This document shows, piece by piece, positions 1-12,800 of a stretch of DNA of 64,000 nt (the first letter of the stretch is position 1; each line of letters starts with the position of its first letter). Source of the stretch: Epinephelus fuscoguttatus (lineage: Eukaryota > Chordata > Actinopteri > Perciformes > Serranidae); NCBI RefSeq assembly GCF_011397635.1, contig NC_064773.1, forward strand, positions 380,001 through 444,000, given 5' to 3'. Both the position numbers and the translations under genes were made by a program. The notes beneath the pieces are model-generated. The model did no database searches. It was not told where the DNA came from and saw only the letters and a program-made list of their open reading frames with translations.

Positions 1-329
1 CCTGCTCAGGGCAGAAGCTGGGAAATAAATCTGGTCTCTTCCTGACAGAAATCTGCTGTTTACAAAGTTCAAGAGACATCCTTTGAACTTGTTCATGGCT
101 GTCACTCTGTCAGGTTCAGTAAAGACACTGAGACCATGTGCACCCAGAGACCGTGTCCCATCTGGTCTGGACCTATGAACATCATCATCATCATTACAGG
201 CCGGTTTCATGACTGTCACAGTTTTAAAAAGCTCCTCCCGCCCTTCACTGAGACACAAACTGCTGAGTGACCGTCAGGATGGATTCAGCACCAACACATG
301 AACTGACAGAAGAAATAAACAGCTTGAAT

Positions 330-1115
330 AAGAATCAGTTGTCAACATGAACATTCATAGACTTACAAAAAGCCTTTGACATGACTGATCACATTAAAAT
401 CAGGCATCAGTTTGTTCAGATGGGTGAATTTAAGTCATCATGTGGTCACATTACCTGTGGTGTCCCCCAGGGGTCAGTACTGGGGCCATGACTGTTTCTG
501 TTATATATTAATGACCTGTGTGTCGGGTTACACAAACGCTGAAGTTTGTGTTATTTGTGGTTGATACTGATATTTAATGTTCCTGAGAGGACTGACAGCT
601 GCTTCTGACACAGATCACAACAGACATCAACAAACTGTCACTGAATCTGACAAAAACAAAATAATGTCATTAAAAAAAAAAAGTGTGTAGGTATGTGCAG
701 TTCGGGATCACATTCAGCCAAAGCTGTCAGGGAGCAGTGCATCATGGGAAAATCCAGACTCACACTGGACCATAGATCACTGTGATCATCTACTGCTCCT
801 GTTAGAACAAGAGATAATTTACTTCTGAGCAACATTAAAAACGGTCGAGATGTCATTTAAATATTAAATCTAAAAACACAGAGTGCTGGTGCAGCTCTGC
901 TGAGACGAGGTTTGTGTATTTAATATCTGAGACTCTTGTTTATTTATCTATATTAATGTTTGTCAATAAGTTGTTGACAGTTTCATTTTGAAATAAGAGA
1001 TGAATAGTGAGAGTGAGGATTATAGAAGAGTTCACTTCTTCCTTTTCATCATGTTCATGTATTCTTTGTTTTTATTGTTTGTTTTGCTTGAAATGAAGTC
1101 ACTGATTCATTGATT
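330..1115 (+). mobile_element. Decayed LINE fragment (reverse transcriptase part and 3' end)
   Basis: Translating about 350-700 gives broken pieces of a non-LTR reverse transcriptase: an IDLQKAFD-like motif, then a [10 protein letters not shown] motif followed by a YINDL stretch, with several stops. The 3' part (about 960-1115) ends in imperfect ATTC repeats. The same two blocks occur again at about 50085-50462, so this is one dispersed LINE family with two copies here. No intact ORF remains. The rest of 1-1422 shows nothing else that I recognise, and no clear promoter for the downstream protease gene. Confidence 0.6.
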
Positions 1116-1422
1116 CATTATTAGTGTTATTAGTGTTAATGAAAGTGAAGTTGACATCATGTTTCTAACAGACTGATGAGACATTAAAATCAAACACATG
1201 GTTAATAATAATCTGAGTTTGATTTTAAATCTGTTTGTTTCAGAGGTTTTATTTTGCAGCCTCAGAGTGTGGCTGATGTTTGAACTCTGAGCTCACTGTG
1301 AAACCTTGATGATGAGCTGCAGGTGTGTGTGTGTGTGAGATCACACACAGGTGAGACTCGTCAGAGCTCCACCTCAGGTGAGATCAGGTGAGCGTGATGA
1401 TGATGAAGATGATGAGTGAGTC

Positions 1423-2167
1423 ATGATGCTGCTGCTGTCTGTCATGTGTCTGCTGCTCTCAGGTCAGAAATATACATTTACTCTCTCAACACATTTAACA
1501 CCTGTTTTGTTTTTACACATGACAACATCTTCACGTGTTTGTGCATCAAACTCATCAGCTGCTGCTGTTGCTGCTGTCCTCATCATCTTGTGCTTTTGTT
1601 TTCCATCTCCTCAGACGTGACGTCAAATCATCTGAATGTGACAGTGAATGAAACTCTGCAGGGACATGAGACGTTCTCTGGACTCTTTGGATTCACAGGT
1701 ACATTAATCAATAATTATTGATTCTCTCGTCAGATCTGATTCTAAACGTTCTGATCGTCCTCTGATTTAACTACTGTCACATTTTATCATCAAATGTTTC
1801 TCAGCACTAATAAAAAAAAGTGATTATTAAATTTAAAACAATTTTTAAAAACCAACTTCTGATTTTAAACATTTGTTGGAATGATTTTAAAAAAATATAT
1901 TTAAAAAATATGAAATGTGATATTAAAACAATTTGTTTGAACTTGAACATTATATAGAAACCCCATCTCTCTCTCACACACACACACACACACACTTTAT
2001 ATAACGTGTATAAACATAAAATACAGTCAAAATCTTTTATAAATATTCATTTGATGTATTAATTTTTTTTTTTTACATATGTCGTCTCTCTAACCCGTTA
2101 AATGTTCCTGTACTTGTTCTCTTGTCATTTTATTACACAATAAAAGTGTGTGTGTGTTTATATATTT

Positions 2168-2244
<77 letters not shown>

Positions 2245-2259
2245 ATGTATATATGTATG

Positions 2260-2305
<46 letters not shown>

Positions 2306-5300
2306 CATACATACATACATACATACATACATACATACATAAAAATAAGTAAAAAAAACCTGCACATGTGGTGTTCAGAGCTGTCGGGGGTTCGTCCCTT
2401 CAGTCCGGAGCAGGAGCTGGAGTCCAGGATCATCGGGGGTCAGGAGGCCTGGGCTCACTCGTGGCCCTGGCAGGTGTCTCTTTGCTTCGCGTCCATGCCA
2501 GCCTGCGGAGGAGCCGTCATCGGCCCCATGTGGGTCGTCTCTGCCGCTCACTGCTTCAAGAGGTCAGAGGTCATCAGCAGCTGCACAGGTCCATTAAACC
2601 CACCCTGAGAATGACATGCGTCCTGTCTCACCTGTGTGCAGGTACAACAAAGCTTCCTTCTGGACGGTCCTGGCTGGAAAACACGACCTGGATAATCCTC
2701 ACGAGCCGGGACAACAGGTGAGACACACTAACACTCTGACGCATTGTCAGAGGATCAGCTCTGACTCCAGTCTTCACTTCCTGTCAGCTGGTTGGAGTCG
2801 CCATGATCATCAACCATCACGGCTACAACACTCGCACCAAAGAGAGAGACATGGCGCTGCTGAAGCTGCAGCAGCCGCTCGTCTTCAACCAGTTTGTCAG
2901 ACCCATCAACATCTGGCTGACCCCACTGCCGCCATTCAAGAAGTGCACCATCACTGGCTGGGGCTCCACCCGAGAGAGTGAGGACCTGTTCACACCCCTT
3001 TACACCAACATCAGATTGGTTTTGTCCCAGCTTCAAATAAAGTGGTTCAGAGCCTGAAAAGCTGCTCCCCAGATGGCACCAAAAATTGTACATTATAGTC
3101 TTTGGATAAAAACAAACATCTGTAATTTCAGGACAAAGTTCACAGGTAAATGACACCATCTTGGTACGGCGCTTTACTTACGTTGTACAACACCGTCTGT
3201 TGATGACACATCCTCGATTACGAAGATTCAGCTCAAAACTGGTGGAAAGTCTAGCTGGTTTGTTCGATAGCACCAAGGTTCCAAGAATCCTGAACAGAAA
3301 TGGTTCAAGAACCAAAGTACATGTGGTGGGTTAGGGTTCCACCGGTGCTTCTCAAAGTCAAGCATGTTTCCTTGGTAGGGTGGGTCCTTCCAAGTCAGAC
3401 ACTAGACAAGACTCCCTCCCAGCATTCAGTGAACACACGTTGGAACAGGCTAGCAAGTGCCCAGATTATTAAAGAGGCTCCATTTCAATTCTGGCAAATT
3501 GTGCACAAAGAATTGTGGGTATTTTATGCCCAGTTAGGATACAAAACTGCATCCTTGAAAATTCTCTCAAAGAAGGACTCATCCATGGCAGAAATCGAAG
3601 GATCCTCGACACTGGAACAGACTTTCTGTGGGATTCGGCTGAATGTCTTCTTTGACATTCAGCTGTTAAAGGATCCATCCTGGACTTTGAGAAGCACCGT
3701 TTGTCTCAGTCTTTAGATCAAAACAAACATCTGTAGTAAGAGATCAAAAGTTTACAGGTAAACAATGTGATCTGCCATCTTGGCACTACCGATTACCCCT
3801 GTTGCACAACGCCCTCTGTTGACGACACATCCTCAATTACAATGATTCAGGTAGGAACGTGGTTCTCTACATAGCACCAAACTTAAGAGAGTCCTGAACA
3901 GACCCAATTCAAGACCCAGAGCTGATCTGGTGGCAAAGGGTTTCAGACAGCTTCTGAAGCTGGTCCAAAGTCACTCCACATTTCTTCTTCTTCTTCAGAT
4001 GGAGCTCGAGTGAACAGACTGCAGGAGGTCAACGTCACCATCCTGCCCCTTGATGTCTGTAACCACTACTACCGCGGCAGGATGAGACCCTCCATGTTCT
4101 GTGCTGGGAGGGAAGAAGGAGGAGCTGATGCGTGCCAGGTACAACCTGAGGGACAGATCGTGTCCCATGACTGTCTCATGGTGTCTCTAACACGGTCCTG
4201 TCTGTGTCTCAGGGGGACTCTGGAGGTCCTCTGTCCTGCTTCACCGGCAGCAGGTACGAGCTGGCAGGTTTGGTGAGTTGGGGGATCGGCTGTGGACGAG
4301 CCAGGCGACCAGGAGTCTACGCCAGACTCCAGCTACAAATTCAGTGGATGTCTGACATCATGAGTATGTGTCACAGGTAACCAACACCTACCTGAGAGTT
4401 CACCTGAGACAGACAGGTCACATGATGTGTTTCATTCACAGGTGATCCAGGTATCATGTATACTGATGAAATCACAGCTGAAGGTTGGTGTTGATTTAAA
4501 CTCTGCAGACAGAATCCAGCGTCCAGCTTCATGATCTAACCCTCAGTGTGACTGTTTGTCCACCTGGACTACAGAGGACAGGTGTGGGAAGCAGCAGCAG
4601 AGGTCCAGCTGTCAGACGCCTCCAGGCCTCGCTGCTCTCTCAGTGTCCCAGGACGGTGACGTGTCTGTGGGGAACTTAGCAGAGTCCTGCCCCTTCTTCT
4701 GGCCCTGGCAGGTCAGCCTGCAGTCCAACGGACGCCACTACTGCAGTGGAGCACTGATCCACCGCCGCTGGGTCCTCACCGCACAGCACTGCGGTGCCAG
4801 GTAAAACCACTACAGCTACGACTCCTACTGCTGCTGTGACAGGCTCATTTATTCCCTCCTTTAATGCAAAAATAAATCTGTCAGTTTTAAACATTGTAAA
4901 CATCTCCACCCTCATACTTTCATGTGCCCTTTATGATGTCATAGATAGAGCCAATGGATGGCGCTATAGGGCAGAGTCAAAAGTTTCACAACAACAAACA
5001 AGGCAACGGTGGAGGAAGTCGTTATATTGTACCTATGAACAGAGGCCGTATGGTAGATGGCGGTGGTCTGTGAGGTCATTAAATACATGTTTTCTCTACA
5101 TTACCGAGTCATTCTGTTCCACCATTTTCAAAATGTCTTCATCATCTTTGAATATGCTGCACTGCCTCCACGATCTCTGCTGGTTCTGCCCTGTTTCATC
5201 TGTATCTGAAATCTTTCAGAAAACGTGCACAAATATGGACAAAATGAACGCAGAGTTCGGACAGAAGGCTCCGCCCATCTCCGTCTCTGACATTGGTCAC

Positions 5301-6278
5301 ATGAGTCCTACTTCTGCTGCTGTCCCTGCTGACTGTTCTTTGTCCCCGCAGAGCTAAAGAGGACGTGGTGGTTCTGGGAGCTCATGACCTCCGCTTCTCA
5401 TCGTCTCAAACCGTCCCTGTGGACGAGGTCTTCAACCTGCCGCAGGACGGCAGTTTCCCCCCGAAATCTGACCTGTCGCTGCTCCGCCTCAGCGTGCCCG
5501 CCAGATTCAGTAGGAACACCTGAAACATAAAGCACACCTACATTTTCCAGATTTCTGTAGCGTCACACCAGGTACTGTGTGAGGTGTGTCATGTGTTCTA
5601 TAAAACACTGAAACTGTCTCCAGGCTCTGACGTGTCTCCAGTTTGTGTCCCTGATGAAGACGAGGAGCTCGATGACAGCTGGTCCTGTGTCACGACAGGC
5701 TGGGGAACCCCGAGAGCAACAGGTACTCTCCACACACAACAGGAAACACGATCAAAAGACTGTGAGATAAAACAGCTGAATCCTCGACAGAGATGATCAG
5801 ACTGACGTCCTCTAATGTCGTCAGCGTCATGAGACAAAGATAACGTTTGTTTTTCGTGTAGCGGATGTTGATCCGGAGCGGCTGCATCACGTCACGCTGA
5901 CTCTGGTGAACCAGACGAGCTGCAGGGAGAAATGGGGAGGAGGACTCATCACTGACTCCCACATCTGTACACATCCTGCAGGCTCCGCCTCCTGCATGGT
6001 AGCTCCACCCACACCCTGTCAGACCGTTGATCACATGTTCAGAGTCCATGACAACACAAAAGGTGTCATCAATAGAGTCGAGTATTCAGATTCAGATGTT
6101 TGGTTTCTGTCTGCAGGGCGACTCTGGAGCGCCGCTGCTGTGTCGGAAACGTGGTGCCTACTTCCTGTTTGGCGTGGTGACGTGGGGCAGCAGGCGGTGT
6201 GATGCAGACAAACCGGCTATCTTCTCCAGAGTATCTGATTACCACTCGTGGATTACTGAGCTGACTGAAGACATCTGA
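1423..6278 (+). CDS. Two-domain secreted serine protease (ovochymase/polyserase-like), 13 exons
   Basis: Exons: 1423-1462, 1615-1698, 2379-2562, 2642-2717, 2788-2977, 3999-4138, 4213-4363, 4442-4450 (doubtful 9-nt microexon), 4575-4800, 5352-5509, 5624-5722, 5862-5998, 6117-6278. All have GT-AG ends and compatible phases, giving about 551 residues. The start Met-Met opens a Leu-rich signal peptide. Domain 1 has an SRIIGG activation site, SAAHC (His), RDMALL (Asp) and [11 protein letters not shown] (Ser, with Asp189, so trypsin-like cleavage after Lys/Arg is expected). Domain 2 has TAQHC, SDLSLL and SCMGDSGAPL, so the triad is present. It has Ala at the 189 position and no R-IVGG activation site. 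No CUB domain was seen between or after the protease domains, unlike typical ovochymases. The family is certain; the exact orthologue is not. Confidence 0.85.
2168..2340. repeat. (TA)n and (CATA)n microsatellites in protease intron 2
   Basis: Two long TA/AT runs (about 2168-2236 and 2263-2300) are followed by a CATA tetranucleotide run to 2340, just 38 bases upstream of exon 3. ORFs rich in Tyr-Ile across this stretch are artefacts of the dinucleotide. The run lies close to the branchpoint region of the following exon. Confidence 0.95.
2379..4363 (+). CDS. Protease domain 1 exons (trypsin-like, complete)
   Basis: Exons 3-7 of the protease gene encode one full chymotrypsin-fold domain: the zymogen cleavage site RIIGG and WPWQVSL in exon 3, His in SAAHC at its end, the Asp strand (DMALLKL) and TGWGS in exon 5, and GDSGGPL plus VSWGIGCG in exon 7. 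Asp189, six residues before the catalytic Ser, predicts a trypsin-like pocket. All catalytic residues are intact, so this domain should be active once cleaved. Confidence 0.85.
3090..3930. repeat. Diverged ~620-bp direct duplication inside protease intron 5
   Basis: A block at about 3095-3300 (CATCTGTAATTTCAGGACAAA, CACATCCTCGATTACGA, TCCTGAACAGA) recurs diverged at about 3715-3905 in the same order. The unit looks like part of an interspersed repeat that was duplicated in tandem. The intron 2978-3998 has no other recognisable content. Confidence 0.55.
4575..6278 (+). CDS. Protease domain 2 exons (atypical zymogen)
   Basis: Exons 9-13 encode a second chymotrypsin-fold domain with [40 protein letters not shown] and GDSGAPLL. 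His, Asp and Ser are in place, but the usual R-IVGG activation motif is replaced by a VSVGN-like stretch. The residue at position 189 is Ala, so the pocket is neither trypsin-like nor the Ser189 of chymotrypsin. The ORF ends at TGA 6276-6278. This domain may stay single-chain or have unusual specificity (inference). Confidence 0.8.
4801..5351. other. Protease intron 9, nothing recognised
   Basis: A 551-base intron splits the second protease domain. It contains an open frame continuing from exon 9 on the plus strand, but that frame resembles no protein. No repeat that I can name is visible. Confidence 0.5.
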
Positions 6279-6293
6279 ACGTTTGTGTTGGAG

Positions 6294-6299
6294 AATAAA
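6294..6299 (+). promoter_or_regulatory. Polyadenylation signal of the protease gene
   Basis: AATAAA lies 16 bases after the TGA stop at 6276-6278, so the 3' UTR is predicted to be very short. Confidence 0.7.
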
Positions 6300-6504
6300 C
6301 TCTTTTAACTGGAAGCTGTTTGTCGTCTTTAAACTGACGGAGACTCAACGTTCACTCATCAGCTTCTCTGGAGCTTTTAACCACATCACATCATCTTCAT
6401 CAGACAGCTGTGGATTTGATTATGACATTAGTATTAAAATATAAGCTCTGGAGAAGGAGAGTGAACTTTGAGTTAGGAGGGAAAAGTGTTCAGATTATTT
6501 TTGG

Positions 6505-7190
6505 TTTGTTTCTGGCTCAGACTGAGTGTGCGTTCACTCCAGTCCTGTTCGGTTCGCCTGTGCAGGTGTGAACACACCAAAGCAACCGGACCGAGACCTT
6601 CTTGAAGAGGTGGTCTCAGTCCGGTTCCAAAGGAACTCTGGTGCAGTTGGTTTGTGGTGAGAAGGTGTTGCGACCTGGATGTGAAGCAACTGCAGTCACA
6701 TGACACATTGTTTGGGTTAAACATGAGCATGTTACAGTCCTGGAGGATTATTAATGTGCACCTCCTCCTGTACTGCCTTAATATGCACATTCAGCACATC
6801 CAATGCATCAAAACATTGTTTTCTAGTTGGAGCCGCGTTTGCCTCGTTTTCAAACTGTATGCTTTGACTAAAATGAACAATGACAGCAATATAGTCCACG
6901 ATGAGCAGCGCTAAAATCAACCTGCGTAGTTGTCCCTCCATTGTGACATTAGAAAGTGTCACATTTATCTTGCAAGTGTACTCTTCTTCAACGTTTGCTT
7001 TACTTCCTGGATTTTTCCCACATGGAAATTCTGACCAATCAAGAGCAGCTTTCTCACACAAGGCATTTGATCTGGTCCTCTTGTAAATGCTGCCGTGAGA
7101 ACACCAACCAACTCTAGGCAATTATACAACTTTGGAACAACATGAGTCCCTGATTCAGACCAGAGGAGACCACTCTAGGGCTGACAGCAG
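6505..7190. repeat. Unclassified interspersed repeat between protease and stab2
   Basis: The segment has features of a non-autonomous DNA element: a GGTGGTCTCAGTCCGGTTCC-type arm near 6610-6630 and a weakly complementary arm (AGACCAGAGGAGACCACTC) near 7158-7176. A 129-codon minus-strand ORF (6732-7121) resembles no family I know and probably has no function. The class is not determined. Confidence 0.35.
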
Positions 7191-7539
7191 CCTGAAGTAT
7201 TGTTGGTGCACTTTTACTTAAAAAAAAAAATTCTTTAAGACAAAAACACTGACAGAAGTAAAAATATTCTCATGGTCAAATTAATAAACTCAATTCTGTT
7301 TGGTTTTGGCTCATTGGTTTAGACTAAATTATTTTTCTTTACAGTCTTAAACTTCGACAGAAAGGATCATTCAGCTGGAACTTTTTAGGTTGAAATTTTG
7401 AAATGTTTTTATGATACATGATGATGCGTTTTATTTATCAGTCTTCCAACTAATCATCTTCATATTTACTCATTCAAAGACATATTTCCTACATCAGGAT
7501 ATTCACTGAAGGTCACCAGTGAGATTTGCTGGTGTCTTA

Positions 7540-7605
7540 ATCATGAACCATTGTAAAGCCCTCTGAGGCAAATTGTGATTTAAGTAAAACTGAATATAAA
7601 CCAGG
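7540..7605 (+). mobile_element. L2-type LINE 3'-end remnant
   Basis: The stretch with AAAGCCCTCTGAGGCAAATT, followed by an AAAACTGAAT end, is the conserved 3' terminus of teleost L2-type LINEs. The same end occurs at about 26920-26985. Only the tail is present. Confidence 0.55.
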
Positions 7606-7719
7606 CAGTGAATGTTACTTAACACGACACAAACAGTAGAAACAACTTGGAGCACAAATCTTTAACACTCTTTTAATCAAGTTTTAACTTCACAGTTGAG
7701 ATTCTTCACATAACTTTTC

Positions 7720-8012
7720 ATGTCTGCATGAAACACATTTATTTTCAGTAGAATGACTCCTTTCATGTTCTGGAATAAAAACCTCACAGTCTGACTCTGA
7801 CTCTGAGAACCTGAACACATCATGATTCAGTTCAGTGCTCAGAGAGACAAACCTTGAGAGTCTGGGATTGAACAGCTGCTGTCTGTTATCAGAGGAGAAA
7901 ATAAAACCTGGTGCGACAGTCTGAGATGAAACAGTTTGAAGCTGGTTGGAGGACTTTGAGATCACAGAGGTATACGACAGGTGTGAGGACCTGATCCCCA
8001 ACAGTTTCCCAC
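7720..8012 (-). promoter_or_regulatory. stab2: Likely stab2 3' UTR with polyadenylation signal at 7738-7743
   Basis: On the minus strand, AATAAA (7743-7738) follows the stab2 stop codon (8015-8013) by about 270 bases. ATTAAA further downstream, near 7672, is an alternative. The 103-codon minus ORF here is not recognisable and overlaps the presumed UTR. Confidence 0.4.
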
Positions 8013-9890
8013 TCAGCTCTCTGACAGCAGGTCGTACGATCCGCTGTTCACCACTTCATGTTTGTCCTCCGCCTGCAAACACACAAGGAAATGTCCTCAC
8101 TGCTTAATTCTGTCATCTTGTTTAATGCTGCATTTTAAAAAAAACAAACAGTTCAGACCAAAGATTCACAACGAGATGAAACCGTTTTAGAACGTTGCAG
8201 AGAAAAGTGTCAGCGGTCTGAACTGGCTTCACTGTAGCCAGTATCTCACTATCACTATCCTCATTCAGATTCTAAGAAGCTACAAATTATATTCAGCCAC
8301 AAAATAAGTCTGAAAAGCTGCAAATCAGAACGAAGCGCAGAGAGTCGTTGGCTAGAGATGATACGCCGTCTCATGGCGGTCACTTCCTGTCGACGTTACA
8401 GATCAGAAGCGCAGAGAGTTGTTGACTAGAGACGATACGCCGTCTCATGGTGGTCACTTCCTGTCAGCGTTACAGATCAGAAGCACAGAGAGTCGTTGAC
8501 TAGAGATGATACGCCGTCTCATGGTGGTCACTTCCTGTCAACCAGCAGGAACTCTTTTACATTGAAGGAACTGGAACCTATGAACCAACATTTTGATCTG
8601 ACTCATGAACGGATGACTGATGTGTTTACTGAGGGTCAGTGGTCATGACTCACTGTGACATCAGATGTGTTGGACTCAACAGGTTCTGGAGTCGCTTCAT
8701 AAACCGGGTTAGTGATGCTGCGGCTGTTGTCTGCAGGCCGAGCTTCTTCCTCCTCTTCATCCTCCTGTCAGAGACACCAGGAAAAACATCTTAGGCAAGC
8801 CAAGGCAAGGCAAGGCCATTTTATTTATATAGCACCATTCATACACAAGGCAATTCAATGTGCTTTACAAGAGAAATACATTAAAAACAATAGATCATTA
8901 AAAACAAGAGCTAAAAGCAAGACAATAAATAATTAAAAACGGTGCAGAAACTGCATTTAAAAAGCAAACATAAAGCAACAGCAGACAAATATAAAAACAA
9001 TAGCTACAGATTATCCTAACAATAAGTTACATATCTAGTTCACTGGTAAGCTGCAGTAAATAGTAATGTTTTAAGCCCTGATTTAAATGAGCTGACAGTT
9101 TCAGCCGACCTCAGATATTCTGGAAGTTTGTTCCACAGGCGGGGAGCATAGAAACTAAAGGCTGCTTCACCTTGTTTGGTTTTGATCCTGGGAACACTGA
9201 GTAAACCTGTTCCAGATGATCTGAGGGGTCTGGATGCTTCATAACGTACAAGTATATCAGAGATGTATTTAGGCCCGAGACCATTTAGTGCTTTATAGAC
9301 AAGTAACAAGATTTTAAAGTCTATCCTTTGACACACAGGAAGCCAGTGCAGTGACTTAAGCACTGGTGTGATGTGCTCCACTCTCTTGGTGTTGGTGAGG
9401 ACTCTGGCAGCAGCGTTCTGGACGAGCTGCAGTTGTCTGATTGATTTTTTACTCAGGCCTGTGAAGACACCGTTACAATAGTCCAGCCTGCTGAAAATGA
9501 AAGCATGAACAAGTTTTTCTGTATCTTGTTTAGACTTGTTTACACTAATGTTATCAAATGATCAAAGATTTATCATAATAAATATTAAACTAACAGAACA
9601 ATGTTTACAATAATATTATTAAAAGAATCATTAATGTGTTCATACTACACTGATGGTGATCAATGTTCACACTAATGTTCTCCTGACACCATCGGACGTG
9701 TGTCACTGACAGATGATGTCAGCGCAGCGTCAGGTCGACAGACAAACTGAACTCTGACCTTGAAGTAGTGGAACTGAAATGGTTTGGTGCTGTGGGTGTA
9801 GAAATGGTATCCAACAAAGATGACTGCTGCCACCAGAACAATCAGCAGCACCACTCCAACCCCCACCCCCGCCTTGTGAGCCACGTGCAT
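8013..9890 (-). CDS. stab2: stab2 exons 66-68: transmembrane helix and cytoplasmic tail
   Basis: Exon 66 (9759-9890) encodes a Gly/Val/Leu-rich helix ([20 protein letters not shown]) and a juxtamembrane FQFHYFK stretch. Exon 67 (8654-8764) gives an acidic EDEEEEE run and NPVY, matching the NPxY endocytic signal of stabilin-2. Exon 68 (8013-8072) ends [10 protein letters not shown] and TGA at 8015-8013. The intron between exons 66 and 67 has an L2 LINE; the last intron has a 74-bp triplicated repeat. Confidence 0.9.
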
Positions 9891-12800
9891 CTGCAGAGCC
9901 AATCAGAGACCAGCGTCAGTCGTCACATACGGAAAATACAATAACAAACCAGGACACTTTTGCCTGTTAAACTCAGGTTATCAGGTTATCTATCAGATTA
10001 ATAAACACCGTTACTATTATTAGTAAATATGGTTTTGTTGTGACATCACTTGCCTCTTGGCGAGGGGGCGGGGCTTTCAGTGGTCCCTGGAGAACATGGA
10101 TGATGCCGTTTGAAGCCAGGATGTCGGAGTTGGTGACGAAGCGGCCGCTGATATAACGGGACGACTGAGGAGATTAGAAATGAAAAACATTTAAGTGGAG
10201 ACTCTTTAAAGGATCTGTTGTGTCTGACACCTGAACCTGAACCATCGACACCAGCTCCTGCTTTTACACAATCTCTGTTACATTAAGAACTCACTGAAGG
10301 AACTCATGTTTGATTTGATCGACAGGAGTCTCGGCCAATCACAGTCAGCTGTTTGCTTGTTACTGCCTCTGACATACATGAGGGTGGCTGATGATCATGA
10401 TGTCAGCTGTTTGCTGACACCCAGCTACATTTAGGTTATCAGAAGTCGGCCATTTTAAACCAGTGTCACTTTACTAACTGCATCCTGTACTCTGACCTGT
10501 GCTACAACATGCAGAGGTTAAACTGAACTCTGAACTGAATCTCTGACAGTGACTGAATGTGAAAGTGATGTGACTGAACTAAAGTCAGAACTCTGGGACG
10601 ACATCAAGGATAAATGTCAAACATGTAAATGATATGTGACAACACAGTGAAGTGTCTGTGGTGAGTATCCTGACAGTTGATTGATCAGATATTTATAACC
10701 ACTGACTGAGATGATAGATTCATGGGACAGGATGGTGTCGCCCTCTAGTGATTAGTCACAGTAATAAATCTGACCAGAGCCAACGGGTTGAGCAGGTCAG
10801 CGACTCCGAGGACGGTCAGACTGCCGACACGAGTCCTGATGCGACTGCCGTTCTTCAGCTGGCTGAGAGGAAGAGCCTGACCCTCCGACAGGTGGAACTC
10901 AACATCCCTCAGAGACAGAGTCTGCAGGGACACAGGGACGGACAGGTGAGGACACATGAACAGGCAGAGATACAGCACCTGCTGACACACCTCTGTGAAT
11001 GACTCACCTGGTTTTCAGGCAGTCCGGTGTTGTCGGGGACAAACAGTGTTGACTGGACCGTCAGGTTACTGAGACGCTTCAGAAAGTGTTTCCCTGAATC
11101 AGACACCTGGGAGCAGTTCAGGATTTGCTGCAGGAGGAAATAAAGTTTAATAAGTGGCCACCAGTGGTGTGTTATTATAACGGGCCCTGGTGCTGATGCG
11201 GTCGTGCACATATCGTCTTGTCACATGATCAGAGACTTGACACTGGTTAACGTACATATTACTCAACAATCATCATTAAATATCTGCATATAAAAAATAC
11301 CAAAGGAAATAAATTCATTCATTCATTCATTCATTCATCTTCTAACCGCTTCATCCTCTTGAGGGTCGCGGGGGGCTGGAGCCTATCCCAGCTGACACTG
11401 GGTGAGAGGCAGGGTTCACCCTGGACAGGTCACCAGACTATCACAGGACTGACACATAGAGACAGACAACCATTCACACTCACATTCACACCTACGGACA
11501 ATTTAGAGTCACCAATTAACCTGCATGTCTTTGGACTGTGGGAGGAAGCTGGAGCACCTGGAGGAAACCCACGCTGACACAGGGAGAACATGCAAACTCC
11601 ACACAGAAGGGCTCCCACGCCCGGGATTGAACCGGCAACCCTCTTGCTGTGAGGCGAGAGTGCTAACCACCACACCACCGTGCCGCCCAGGAAATAAATT
11701 ATTCATTTAATTTAATAGTTGATTTTTAGTTACAGAATAAACACATGATTTGGTCATGAGGACCTCCAGTCTCTATCTGACCCAACGCCTCCTCAGACTT
11801 CATGACCAAACTGACAAAGATTAAAACTAAAAACACTTCCTGTATATTCTGGTCGGTTGCATCATCATGCGATTCATCTTAAAACAGTCACATGTTAAAT
11901 TGTGGCTCACTGTGAAGAAGTTGGAGAAGGTCGGTGTGGATCTGAGGACCTGCAGCAGGTTTCCTGTACAGCTGAAACCATCTCCAACGTAACCGGGCTT
12001 ACACTCACACTTCACCTCTGAAACAAACGAACAAACAAACAAACAAACAACAGACTGACTGCTATCTGCTGACTTTGACGATCGATACATCACAGTCACA
12101 CCAGTTTGCGTTCTGAAGCCGTCTGATGTCCCTCTGAGGATATTATTACATTATTATTATTACTTCACTACTGAACACTGCGCTCTTCACTGTGGCCCCT
12201 CCTCTTCCTGTCTCACCTTTCATCCGGTAGCAGAAGGCATCCCAGGTCTCGCTCGTCTTGCGGACGCCGTAGTCCACGATGCCGATGTGTCCAAAGCCAC
12301 AGTTGGGGTTGGAGTACGTGGTGGGGTACGCCACCCGGGCCTGGTCCAACCAGCCGGCAGAGCACATGTTCAGCCCGCCCTGAGGAAGGCGAGGAAAGGT
12401 AAATGTGTTTCTACAGGTGTTGAGCAGGAGCAGGTGTTGTGTCTGTGGTGTGTTCACTGACCTGCTGAGCGTAGGACAGCTGATTATACGTAGCCAGGCT
12501 GGCGCCCTCTGTGTCACAGGCCTGTTGAGCTGCACTGAAGTTCATCTTGTACTGACCTTTATCCGAACGGACATGAAACACGCCCAGCTTCGCGTCTACA
12601 CACAAACACAGCAGCAGAACACACACACTCATTTTATAGTTACACACACACACACACACACACACACACGGGGATGTCCACATGAAACTTAACCCCTCCC
12701 TCTGATCACCTGTCATGATGTTTTATACCTTCAAAGTGGAGGTCGGTACATTTGGCGTCTTGATGACATTGTCCGTTGTTCTGGAGACAGCGGCTGATTG

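Noticed and set aside
2090..2608. Tyr/Ile-rich ORFs near 2.1-2.4 kb
   Set aside because: Generated by the TA and CATA microsatellites; only the part from 2379 is a real protease exon.
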